This document shows positions 56,101 to 57,610 of a stretch of DNA of 64,000 nt, piece by piece. Below the pieces are notes generated by a model. It saw only the letters and a list, made by a program, of their open reading frames with translations. It was not told the DNA's origin and made no database searches. Made by a program: the position numbers and the translations under genes. The DNA comes from Macrosoma leucophasiata (Eukaryota; Arthropoda; Insecta; Lepidoptera; Hedylidae). Positions within the stretch are counted from its first letter, which is position 1; every line of letters starts with the position of its first letter. The stretch covers positions 19,860,001-19,924,000 of the forward strand of contig JAWQUS010000030.1 in NCBI GenBank assembly GCA_036365455.1. The letters are read 5' to 3'.

Positions 56101-56102
56101 AT
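28620..56102 (-). CDS. STING: STING homologue (stimulator of interferon genes), eight coding exons
   Basis: Predicted 324-aa ER membrane receptor for cyclic dinucleotides. Exons on the minus strand: 56036-56102, 48552-48599, 47844-48067, 45317-45458, 37494-37615, 34144-34312, 30139-30252 and 28620-28708. Each intron is GT-AG and phases agree throughout (1,1,0,1,0,1,1). Four hydrophobic segments fall at about residues 7-22, 42-62, 76-89 and 96-110. The ligand domain shows SFYEGYL (129-135), GVKNRTYRNSAY (212-223) and ECATPLHTL (238-246). These align with the human motifs containing Tyr167, Arg238, Tyr240, Glu260 and Thr263. The C-terminus stops soon after the last helix, so the vertebrate TBK1/IRF3-recruiting tail is absent, as known for invertebrate STINGs. 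The ATG lies one base after a splice acceptor, so a 5' UTR exon must lie above 56105. Introns total 26.5 kb and are full of transposons. Confidence 0.9.
28729..28870 (-). repeat. SINE-A 3' half in STING intron 7
   Basis: T-run then ATGTAATGGAAGTGGCAAAC to CCACTCCTGAGGCCCAAGG. Same strand as STING; its A-tail lies just upstream of the last acceptor. Confidence 0.7.
28880..29190 (+). repeat. tRNA-derived SINE in STING intron 7
   Basis: ACTGCCTCAGTAGCCTAGAG (A box) and the decayed B-box region CTGGGTTGGGTTTCC, then GTCAGAGATAACGG, a duplicated AATCCTTTATCTCTGGTTCT block (28979 and 29010), GGTAATGTGCCCGGAGATG and TTACATGGGCCAAAACG. Confidence 0.65.
29191..29345 (+). repeat. SINE-A (second subfamily), 3' half
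   Basis: GTAATAACTATCACAGAGAT, GTGGCAACGCATCAGC and GTGATCACTTAACACCCATG match the subfamily that reads TCTGTGACAGTTATTACGGG when inverted (compare 54530). Confidence 0.5.
29515..30110 (+). repeat. Repeat family C, split by a SINE-A insertion
   Basis: Left part 29515-29670 and right part 29959-30110 match 3111-3600 (GGGCAGCAGCG | TCC...CGATAAAACTACCGCC). A SINE-A (29671-29958) interrupts it; GCGT is repeated on both sides, the target-site duplication. The 3' end is GATGATGATGATAATAATAA, an RTE-style tail, 29 bases from the STING exon 7 donor. Confidence 0.65.
29671..29958 (+). repeat. SINE-A, nested
   Basis: TGGTAGAGCTCCAGTGACGG to TTTGCCACTTTTATAACATA plus 12 A. Its polarity and flanking GCGT repeat show it inserted as an A-tailed retroposon. 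Confidence 0.8.
30139..30252 (-). CDS. STING: STING coding exon 7
   Basis: Acceptor TTTGTATTTCCAG, donor TATGATG|GTGAAT. Encodes residues 258-295 (LANVKVDEIVSDFCGMLRSI, then NPESRDKCELVFYD), matching human FCRTLEDILADAPES...CRLIAY. Reading past the donor runs into repeat DNA. Confidence 0.9.
30347..30654 (+). mobile_element. Non-autonomous Helitron-like element, complete
   Basis: A|TCTATACAAATGAATAAAATT at the start and GTCGCGGGCACCGCTAG|T at the end, 308 bp. The GC-rich segment before CTAG can pair (GCACGAAGTCGCGGGC...). Relatives: 31979-32165 (5' part) and 48911-48952 plus 54089-54353 (split by the BEL element). Confidence 0.75.
30826..31260. repeat. Imperfect tandem repeat (CGTAATCAGCACCCC)
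   Basis: CGTAATCAGC occurs at about 30828, 30848, 31058 and 31150, mostly followed by ACCCCA-AAAACCT and a CATCTTG-ATTCGAAAA segment. The units are diverged and unevenly spaced, about 90-210 bp apart. No coding potential. Confidence 0.55.
31261..31978. other. Gene-free part of STING intron 6
   Basis: AT-rich sequence without recognised features. Confidence 0.35.
31979..32165 (+). mobile_element. Helitron-like element, 5' part
   Basis: A|TCTATACAAATAAATAAAATT ... GACTGGACCGATTTTGACGG matches 30347-30560, then breaks off where a MITE-like repeat starts. Confidence 0.65.
32166..32355. repeat. MITE family F, right part
   Basis: CGTCTTTCCTAACAACAGTA to TGTACAAATCTTGCCATG is almost the same as 42531-42715, the right part of a complete element there. 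The left end is missing. Confidence 0.6.
32410..32800. repeat. GC-rich repeat with short 12-bp minisatellite
   Basis: After a T-run comes GGGCAATAGGCGAGCGCAG, also found at 54386-54412. 32688-32745 is about four imperfect copies of GGGACCAGGGGC. The G-rich plus strand could form a quadruplex. Open frames here (Gly/Pro-rich) are artefacts of the repeat. Confidence 0.5.
32813..33035 (+). pseudogene. LINE ORF1 remnant with CCHC zinc knuckles
   Basis: One frame reads CGHCGEEGHSIQEC, a CX2CX4HX4C knuckle, then KCATCLRFKKPSNHKTGDLEC, a second modified knuckle, and stops at about 33033. This is the C-terminal end of a gag-like LINE ORF1, 70 bases before the endonuclease frame. The N-terminal part is missing. 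Confidence 0.6.
33103..34005 (+). pseudogene. LINE ORF2 fragment: AP-type endonuclease
   Basis: About 280 residues of an apurinic/apyrimidinic endonuclease domain of a CR1/Jockey-group LINE: QNIRSIYKN, LTECWLP, VAIYRSP, TGDINI, LDHMMIKS and the catalytic SIADHHAVLV. These carry the expected Asn, Glu, Asp, Asp-His residues. The frame then runs out into opposite-strand RT sequence; the reverse transcriptase that should follow is absent. It lies in STING intron 6 in antisense orientation. It is 3'-truncated, so not autonomous. Confidence 0.75.
33935..34110 (-). pseudogene. LINE reverse-transcriptase fragment next to STING exon 6
   Basis: On the minus strand: SIFPPAWKEVPVIGFKRPGK then SYRPISLLSSLSKLYERV, the N-terminal RT blocks (fingers region) of a Jockey-like LINE. 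About 55 residues remain, ending 34 bases from the STING exon 6 donor. It runs head-on against the endonuclease fragment, so the junction is an inversion or a separate insertion. Confidence 0.65.
34144..34312 (-). CDS. STING: STING coding exon 6 (core ligand-binding residues)
   Basis: Acceptor CGTTCTGTAG, donor TATACAG|GTGACA. Encodes residues 202-257 with GVKNRTYRNSAY and ECATPLHTL. Arg216, Tyr218, Glu238 and Thr241 match human Arg238, Tyr240, Glu260 and Thr263. Markedly GC-rich compared with its surroundings. Confidence 0.92.
34424..34622. repeat. Two short SINE-A tail fragments, opposite orientation
   Basis: 34424-34500 (T-run, GAAGTGGTGAACGAGCTTGC) is minus and 34560-34622 (ATCACTCAACATCAATGTGA...CATAAAAAAA) is plus. 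They face each other tail-outward, giving an imperfect inverted repeat. Confidence 0.55.
34905..36187 (+). mobile_element. mariner transposon, defective, with intact ends
   Basis: 1,283 bp. Terminal inverted repeats GGTTGGGGAAAAAGT (left) and ACTTTTTCCCCAACC (right), differing slightly further in, flanked by TA on both sides. Inside is a mariner-type transposase reading frame from ATG at 35091. The catalytic motif blocks TGDEKW, HHDNARPH and YSPDLAPSD are present (D, D and the 34-residue-spaced D). Confidence 0.88.
35091..36113 (+). pseudogene. mariner transposase pseudogene
   Basis: Recognised by SESYEEIRYILKFYYKK at the start, a helix-turn-helix region (SVRVAQIWFKRFQSGNVDV), the WVPHELT linker motif and the D,D34D blocks. 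It is broken by a frameshift near 35150-35157, an in-frame TAA at 35347-35349 and a small deletion frameshift near 35866-35880. It therefore cannot encode a working enzyme. The longest intact piece is 35390-35905. It lies in STING intron 5, antisense to STING. Confidence 0.85.
36443..36655 (+). repeat. tRNA-derived SINE (family D)
   Basis: GGTTAGTCCAGCGGTG (A box) and GCGGGTTCGATCCCCGC (T arm/B box), then a family body (TCGGGTCTGGGTGTTTGTG..., ACCTACTGTGGGACTGTG) and an AT-rich tail. A second copy lies inverted at 36945-37430. Confidence 0.7.
36660..36845 (-). repeat. 5S rRNA-derived SINE segment
   Basis: On the minus strand GGTTAAGCACTACAGGCGCG followed by GTCGGGTAGTGTGATGGGTGACC resembles the internal control region of 5S rRNA (A box AAGC..., C box GATGGGTGACC). 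The body that follows (CGTTAAGCCGTCGGTCCCGG) is not 5S. It looks like a SINE3-type element; the assignment rests on these motifs only. Confidence 0.5.
36945..37430 (-). repeat. tRNA-derived SINE (family D) split by SINE-A
   Basis: The tRNA head lies at 37286-37430 (GGTTAGTTTAGCGGTGTGAG and GGTCCCCGCACCGG on the minus strand) and the tail at 36945-36985 (GTGGGGCTGTGAGTGTAAGC). They match the continuous copy at 36443-36655. Between them sits a SINE-A at 36988-37283. Confidence 0.65.
36988..37283 (-). repeat. SINE-A, nested in a family D SINE
   Basis: T-run, ATGTAATGGAAATGGCAAAC to GGAGCTCTACCACCAGT. Near-full length. Confidence 0.78.
37494..37615 (-). CDS. STING: STING coding exon 5
   Basis: Acceptor TTTCTTTGTCCAG, donor TGTCAG|GTAACA. 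Encodes residues 161-201 (VVFPVKRLFIIITKSLYCPP...LSYLEACQ), the central beta strand and following loop. A LINE fragment begins about 20 bases upstream of the acceptor. Confidence 0.88.
37774..38451 (-). mobile_element. Truncated LINE C-terminus nested in the Jockey-like LINE
   Basis: On the minus strand about 38445-38130 reads LGVSWTEFRTNQSIFQELGI, SRILTIFGHVS and RSPRRWTDQIKSALG, a typical ORF2 C-terminal region of RTE-like insect LINEs. The 3' UTR continues to 37774 (GACCACTCTGACAAGAGTG). A SINE-A at 37827-38118 lies within it. The 10-bp target repeat (see the enclosing LINE) delimits it. Confidence 0.65.
37827..38118 (-). repeat. SINE-A, third nesting level
   Basis: T-run, ATGTTATAAAAGTGGCAACA to GGAGCTCTACCACCAGTA. 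Near-full length, inside the nested LINE. Confidence 0.78.
38655..38712. repeat. AATAG microsatellite
   Basis: Repeats of AATAG/AGAAT from GAATAGAATAGAATAG onwards, with one interruption. On the minus strand it may be the 3' tail of the LINE whose ORF1 lies at 39846-40847. Confidence 0.7.
38713..39845 (-). other. AT-rich stretch below a LINE ORF1
   Basis: No gene; very AT-rich with ATACATAC runs at 39590-39610. If the microsatellite at 38655 is the element's tail, this would be its 3' UTR, with ORF2 missing. Confidence 0.35.
39846..40847 (-). CDS. LINE ORF1 protein (PHD-like zinc finger plus coiled coil), intact
   Basis: 333 aa. Residues about 4-50 hold a Cys/His-rich PHD-like finger (CGGC...CCKCQSKFHKDC...WMCPDC). 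Residues about 80-175 are a heptad-like coiled coil with many Glu and Leu. Residues about 175-333 resemble the RNA-binding and C-terminal domain of L1/CR1-type ORF1 proteins (DINIAGIPETKDESLQHVVH, RCISVRFARRAIRD, ...YGWKFVWTRDGKIYVRKEEG). Such proteins bind LINE RNA as trimers. The frame is uninterrupted, but no ORF2 follows downstream. In STING intron 4, same strand. It is not a host gene in my reading, though a domesticated copy cannot be ruled out. Confidence 0.72.
   Translation of the reverse strand: MNKCGGCGKFLPNQNIARCCKCQSKFHKDCVNIPETAGVKPTWMCPDCKAKVPREDNSTTPVRRQELDHGPGVGTVNFDLANIMTHIQNDLSLLRSEVRDYRNEISEFKEELKSHANMIQAIETRLLALESKVESNIPASTDTTSIENTVAELKSQLNERDQELLLMDINIAGIPETKDESLQHVVHVLSSKIGIKIEERDIVHAERVGLIHRHRTEVGSDVNISGDPAQQRPRCISVRFARRAIRDDVLRAARVRRGLTSTDLEVRGASTRVYVNERLTRTNRQLFYSARQAANCYGWKFVWTRDGKIYVRKEEGLKGVRVRCINDIPTIFG
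40848..41434. other. Gene-free part of STING intron 4
   Basis: Possible 5' UTR of the LINE above up to about 41050. Contains AGATGGCGC at 40899. Nothing else recognised. Confidence 0.35.
41435..41757 (-). repeat. tRNA-derived SINE, near complete
   Basis: On the minus strand CTGCCTCAGTAGCGTAGTGG, CTGGGTTCGATGCCCGGG (B box), GACTATCAGAGATAACGG, GGTAATGTGCCCGGAGATGG and the 3' end CTTCGGGGATTACAGGCGTG then AAGTTACG. About 320 bp; with 21440-21757 it defines the family. Confidence 0.75.
42388..42715. mobile_element. MITE family F, complete
   Basis: Ends AAAGAATCATGGCAAG and CTTGCCACGATCCTTT are inverted repeats. It sits inside LINE RT sequence that continues on both sides. The right half recurs at 32166-32355, and a related end (AAAGAATCACGGCAAG) is at 28107. 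About 328 bp, non-coding; superfamily not assigned. Confidence 0.65.
42775..43066 (-). repeat. SINE-A inside the LINE RT
   Basis: T-run, ATGTAATGGAAGTGGCAAAC to GGAGCTCTACCACCAGTA. The LINE reads ...CTCACAGCGTA before it and CGTATCACGGCTATG after it, so CGTA(T) is duplicated. A well-preserved copy. Confidence 0.8.
43381..43935. other. LINE 3' UTR-like and AT-rich sequence
   Basis: Follows the LINE RT C-terminus and ends near 43855 with GAATCTTTGAATC, plausibly the LINE tail. No gene. Confidence 0.4.
43936..44340. repeat. Two facing SINE-A fragments
   Basis: 43940-44065 (minus, T-run then ATGTAATAAAGGTGG...) and 44185-44338 (plus, ending GCTTGTTTGCCACCTTCATT ACATAAAAAA). Both are 3' halves. 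Confidence 0.6.
44365..45232. mobile_element. hAT-like MITE interrupted by a LINE
   Basis: Ends CATAGAGCAAC (44365) and GTTGCTCTATG (to 45232), flanked by the 8-bp direct repeat ACTATTAG (44357-44364 and 45233-45240). The MITE is split by an RTE LINE at 44548-45094 and is otherwise the same family as 12555-12847. Confidence 0.8.
44548..45094 (+). mobile_element. RTE-type LINE, 5'-truncated, with 11-bp target duplication
   Basis: Encodes the C-terminal end of an RTE-like ORF2: FDQCVLPVMTYGTETWSL, then RAMLGVSLRDRIRNEEIR, RLKWQWAGHIAR, GRPPTRWTDDLEKVAG, and ends ...EAFVQQWTYFG, then (ATG)n. AGACGATTTTT is duplicated at 44537-44547 and 45095-45105, bounding the insertion exactly. In STING intron 4, antisense. 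Confidence 0.85.
45241..45316. other. Start of STING intron 4 beside the hAT-like MITE
   Basis: Only 76-84 bases separate the exon 4 donor (45316) from the MITE target repeat ACTATTAG (45233-45240). No other feature is seen. Confidence 0.4.
45317..45458 (-). CDS. STING: STING coding exon 4 (dimer helix, start of ligand domain)
   Basis: Acceptor TGATGCATTTCAG, donor CAAG|GTAGAC. Encodes residues 114-160 including YGVGMACSFYEGYLAHIIP, the equivalent of the connector/alpha-1 helix with the ligand-stacking Tyr (Tyr134 here, Tyr167 in human). Confidence 0.9.
45711..46208 (+). mobile_element. Helitron-like element, tandem copy 1
   Basis: Starts A|TCTAAACTAATATTATAAAG and ends GGGTCGGGCCGCTAG, about 498 bp. 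Interior: TTTGTTTGTTTGTATTGAAT, CTACTGGACCGATTTTAAAA and a block repeated twice inside (GAAAGCTACATTATCCACGG at about 45817 and 45998). No coding capacity. Confidence 0.7.
46209..46715 (+). mobile_element. Helitron-like element, tandem copy 2
   Basis: Starts directly after copy 1 (CTAG|TCTAAATTAATATTATA) and ends GGGGCGGGCCGCTAG|T, about 507 bp. Same family and internal duplication (GCTACATTATCCACGGG at about 46317 and 46470). Confidence 0.7.
46989..47206. mobile_element. MITE/hairpin with ~60-bp arms and a (TA)n expansion
   Basis: Left arm 46989-47052 (GTAGAAATTAAATTTGCGGA...TTCTTCTTATACCC) is inverted on the right at 47104-47206 (GGGTATAAGAAGAGG...TTTAATTTCTAC). The right arm is longer because a (TA)n run of about 40 bp (47131-47170) has grown between GTAGTA and GATACGCGAG. 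In STING intron 3. Confidence 0.7.
47207..47590. other. Gene-free, GC-richer stretch
   Basis: 47280-47480 is GC-richer (GGGGGGGCCGCACCCACCGC, GGGCGACCGTCCAGGGCGCC) than its surroundings and looks like a repeat piece, but I cannot name the family. No exon. Confidence 0.35.
47600..47822 (-). repeat. tRNA-derived SINE, 5'-truncated
   Basis: GAGCCTATTACCATCTCCGG, ATTACCAAACTCCGAGG and ACTATCTCTGATAGCCCACG match the family (compare 41545-41690). The tRNA head is largely lost. It ends about 20 bases from the STING exon 3 donor. Confidence 0.6.
47844..48067 (-). CDS. STING: STING coding exon 3 (membrane helices 2-4)
   Basis: Acceptor TTATCTGTTTTCAG, donor GAAATG|GTAAGT. Encodes residues 39-113 with FYLLIIKNSHAICYFGYQII, YLIFTASIAVLVYYE and FLLLFIGYLITKY. 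A damaged partial duplicate of this exon lies at 48403-48473. Confidence 0.85.
48138..48404 (+). pseudogene. LINE reverse-transcriptase fragment in STING intron 2
   Basis: Broken frames give SKAFDLVNYNVLWRKLRE, MYRLECGVKQGG and LFKLYINNLTSEL, RT motifs of an insect LINE; the GVKQGG turn is typical. It joins directly to the copied piece of STING exon 3 at 48403. Confidence 0.6.
48403..48473 (-). pseudogene. Partial duplicate of STING exon 3
   Basis: Plus-strand AGTAAACCAGCACAGCGATG then GACGCGGTGAAAATGAGATATC equals the exon 3 text at about 47918-47961 with one substitution (ATTAGATATC there). CCAATGAACAGC and GGTCCCAACAAAC also match 47872-47912, with small deletions between. Same orientation as the real exon. 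It lacks splice sites and the full frame, so it is a dead copy. Confidence 0.75.
48552..48599 (-). CDS. STING: STING coding exon 2 (48 bp microexon)
   Basis: Acceptor TGTTCTGTTTTTAG, donor GTGTGG|GTGAGTAA. Encodes SRSVLFGDIQPWLSV in the only frame that joins both neighbours. The linker between the first two membrane helices. Confidence 0.75.
48911..48952 (+). mobile_element. Helitron-like element, 5' piece (split by BEL/Pao)
   Basis: ACTATACAAATAAATAAAAT TGGAGTG... matches the start of the element at 30347 (with AC for TC). Its remainder is at 54089-54353. Confidence 0.65.
48953..49220 (-). repeat. BEL/Pao 3' LTR
   Basis: 268 bp; TG...CA ends. The 3' LTR in element orientation. Confidence 0.85.
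49295..50843 (-). pseudogene. BEL/Pao integrase region, frameshifted
   Basis: Two overlapping frames (50157-50843 and 49295-50167). The first has the zinc-binding H-H-C-C region (HERMLHG..., CVKCSRF) and CGVDYAGP, the first catalytic Asp. The second has IYSDNGRNFVG (second Asp) and HFGGLWEAGVK (Glu), then HFLVGRPL of the BEL C-terminal domain. A one-base frameshift at about 50160-50170 separates them; catalytic residues are otherwise kept. Confidence 0.8.
50886..51143 (-). pseudogene. BEL/Pao remnant between RT and RNase H
   Basis: 85 residues with FILRKWVFN and LGIGWNNKEDELMF, typical of the region just downstream of the BEL reverse transcriptase. It is cut off at both sides; the RT palm with its Asp-Asp motif is absent. 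Confidence 0.65.
51270..53480 (-). CDS. BEL/Pao gag-protease polyprotein fragment
   Basis: 736 aa, open from ATG at 53478-53480. Order: helical N-terminus; a gag-like domain at about 125-275 (LPTISIPCFDGSYEHWLEFR...; DUF1759-type); two Cys/His knuckle regions at about 350-425 (CLMCNTLHPLYSC, CINCMRSGHSVDTC); an aspartic protease at about 495-600 (AVLDSGSERTFITQ, MLIGADLFWE; DUF1758-type); and the stretch before RT (HLGWIVSGAV). It ends where RT should begin. Virus-like particle building and polyprotein cutting are the family roles. Confidence 0.82.
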   Translation of the reverse strand: MATSEYKSELTMKDLKKKRASLKCRLTNFKKYVSSFEGLKLNAHQRAELKLRVVGSQNLMGDFNHVQTQIEDLSHESDMEEQLESREVFEREYYVILALAECLTICDERSEVSASNNNAVKLPTISIPCFDGSYEHWLEFRDTFVSLVHNCNTIPQIQKFHYLKSSLKGNAKSVMDSLEFSADNYDVAWELLMNRFDNTKLLVHNHIKSIFSIQPLHKESPSQLRKLIDTILKNLRALKLLGEPTDHWDTIVIYIIITKLDPISEREWEQYKCSVVHNKHNSVKLDDLLQFLKNRADILETLIVSHSKPSTFNAYEMKKHSNSHVSSSKVQCNVTTNKFTKNSVSKNTHTWKACLMCNTLHPLYSCQKFLDLSVHDRLKFIKDKNLCINCMRSGHSVDTCVFGPCRKCEQKHNTLICDNHNNSSAVTLTTCGQIVNDTQASTSHDAQSHIFSFQTQLNHANNSSKVDQARSAVLLSTAIVEVRSRSGEYLQTRAVLDSGSERTFITQSLCDKLNSQIIQSTHQIHGVGNYITQCTQSCDINLKSRISNYTTRIRCLVLPHITANLPTSSININDFNLPDNIILADPMFYDSQAIDMLIGADLFWELISEGKIRMKNGPYIQNTHLGWIVSGAVHNTYKRNKSIICNFLQFNNNDTSSLDHLVRRFWEIEELPPVSHKVGNDEERACEEHFVQTTKRDADGRFSVRFPFKQSPTRTQAERTFFALERKLQTSSIYKK
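53816..54083 (-). repeat. BEL/Pao 5' LTR
   Basis: 268 bp, no difference from the other LTR seen by eye. The adjacent internal sequence on the minus strand (TGTGGTTCTTCTTCGCCGG) is the expected place of the tRNA primer site; the tRNA is not identified. Confidence 0.85.
54089..54353 (+). mobile_element. Helitron-like element, 3' piece (split by BEL/Pao)
   Basis: AATAACCCTTTTTTACTAAA to GAAGGGCACAGCTAG|T, matching 30378-30654. With 48911-48952 it formed one element before the BEL insertion. Confidence 0.7.
54354..54429. repeat. Short repeat piece
   Basis: ACCTCACCGGGCAATCGGCG AGCGCAGAGG matches the GC-rich repeat at 32480-32500. Confidence 0.45.
54430..54835 (-). repeat. SINE-A (second subfamily) split by a 149-bp insertion
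   Basis: 54430-54625 and 54785-54835 are one copy. GTTAGATAAT is repeated at 54616-54625 and 54775-54784 around an insert (54626-54774) that begins ACGTGCCATAATCC and ends GGGATGATGAAGAATCATTC, an LINE-tail-like fragment. A clean 10-bp target-site duplication. Confidence 0.7.
54875..54950 (+). repeat. Jockey-like LINE 3' UTR fragment
   Basis: GATGTCCATAGGCGACGGTG ACCACTTTCCATCAGGTGGC matches the 3' end of the LINE at 61.4-63.2 kb (63105-63160). Confidence 0.6.
54951..55800. other. Gene-free part of STING intron 1
   Basis: 55130-55290 resembles a common insect repeat (GAAAATCGGTTCAACAGC, GCGTGAAGGAGTAACAAAC). 55338-55545 is T- and A-rich low-complexity sequence. 55750-55790 is a short SINE-A 5' piece with repeated GTAGGACGTAG. 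Confidence 0.4.
56036..56102 (-). CDS. STING: STING coding exon 1 (start, first membrane segment)
   Basis: Acceptor TTTAGTTCCAG at 56104, then A-ATG. Encodes MSEKLQVYIYVVLVLFVTG and a few more residues, a hydrophobic first helix. Donor TTTTG|GTGAGT. It is too short to stand out alone; support comes from the exact phase match (G|GA, Gly 23) with exon 2. Confidence 0.75.
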
Positions 56103-57245
56103 TCTGGAACTAAACAAAAATACTTACTAAACAAAAATTTTTTTTTTTTAATCGGATCACAAAATGGAGTTATATTAATATATCAGAAACAAAATCAGAA
56201 TCAAGCACCTCTTATGACAAGTCAAAAATCATATTATTCTTCATAATGTTTACAAGTAAGAAGCTATTCCTGAGCAAGTGCAGTAGTGATGGTAGAGCTC
56301 CAGTGATGAAGCTCACAGGAGTAGGCACCACTGCATTACCTAATCTAATTGCCGTTAAATAATAGTGTTCACCACTATTGTTCTGGTACGGTGGTAATGA
56401 AGATCCCTGCAATTTCAGGCTCAAAGACGATACACCTTCGGCCTCAGGAGTGGCAACGCATCTACATTGAAATCTCTGATTTCAAGTAGATGTTTATAGG
56501 CTACAGTATTACTTACCATCAATGTTAACTGTACGATTGTTTGCCACTACATGACATATAAAAATCTAAGCTGTTGTTAACCATTTAAAGAAGGTAAGAA
56601 GAAGTTAAAGAAGTACATTTTGTGTGAATAAGTTATGTCCTAAAACTAATTGTTTTTTCTAGACCAAGGTGACTACTGGATAATGCCATGTCAGGTATGT
56701 TATAATAGTGTCCATTTCATACTTAGACTTTATACCTTTTTCATTCAGCACATAATATTCGGATGGAAACCGCCATAACTAAAATAATTCGGTCGTCCGA
56801 GTATTTCAAACTACAGAAAGAGAACGATACTTATATGAAAAGGTACTCAAAAACTAAGAACGCAAATGTTTATGTTTTCTGCCTGAACTATTTTTACCTA
56901 TTCTCAGTTTTTTAATACGCTTTTATTTTAATATAGATTAGAAAAATAAAAAATAAATTCTATTTTTTTGACAATTTGTTTTATTTTTTTTTTTTTCATT
57001 GGTTGGCAACCGCCAGGAGGCATAACTGCCAGCATCGCGTTTGAATGTATTTTTATTATTTTTGTTTGAATGAATGCTTGAAAGAGGATGGTACTTATAT
57101 CAATTAAATCCGCGTAGACACTAGACATCATTCTTAAATTATAAGTACCTACGTACTTAGACTAAGACATCATTAAATCTGAAAACTCATAACAGGTTAT
57201 TACATTGTTAAACAATACAATATTATTAGAAACATTGAAAGCGTT
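56103..57245. repeat. STING upstream region with SINE-A
   Basis: 56285-56565 is a diverged SINE-A (plus; GTAGAGCTCCAGTGATGAAG to TTTGCCACTACATGACATA). The STING 5' UTR exon must be above 56105 but cannot be placed by eye. Otherwise AT-rich. Confidence 0.45.
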
Positions 57246-57290
57246 GTATGGTATTATATTCATTTGATACAAATGAATATAATACCATAC
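57246..57290. other. Perfect 21-bp inverted repeat with 3-base loop
   Basis: Arm 57246-57266 (GTATGGTATTATATTCATTT...) and arm 57270-57290 are exact inverse complements around ATA. No similar sequence is seen elsewhere in the window. A cruciform-prone site; the very short loop argues against a microRNA. Confidence 0.75.
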
Positions 57291-57479
57291 ATGCATTAAT
57301 TGATTTCAATTTTATTTAATTTTAATTGACAATATTTCTATTTCTTAGAGGATATCAGGATTAAAGAGGAATAGGATATTTGGTATGTTTGTGGGAAGAG
57401 GAACTAATTTCTGAAGGGAATTAAGAAAATGTCAGCAATCATAAATAAGGCAAGAGAAAAATATATTATAAAATAATAT

Positions 57480-57610
57480 GTGGTTCACACATACATAACC
57501 GGACACAGATATAACACATAGAGTAACACGTGTTACTCTATGCAACACCGACCAACCACTGCGACCGGTGCAGCGGTGGGGCAAGTTGCTCCATGGGTTC
57601 ACATTACCAT
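57480..57610. mobile_element. hAT-like MITE remnant with 26-bp perfect palindrome
   Basis: 57518-57543 (CATAGAGTAACAC then its inverse complement) followed by GACCGGTGCAGCGGTGGGGC AAGTTGCTCCATGG, similar to the ends of the hAT-like MITE (CATAGAGCAAC..., ...GTTGCTCTATG). Probably two terminal repeats joined after internal deletion. Confidence 0.5.

Noticed and set aside
57246..57290. microRNA precursor
   Set aside because: The loop is only three bases and the arms are perfectly paired, unlike animal microRNA hairpins.
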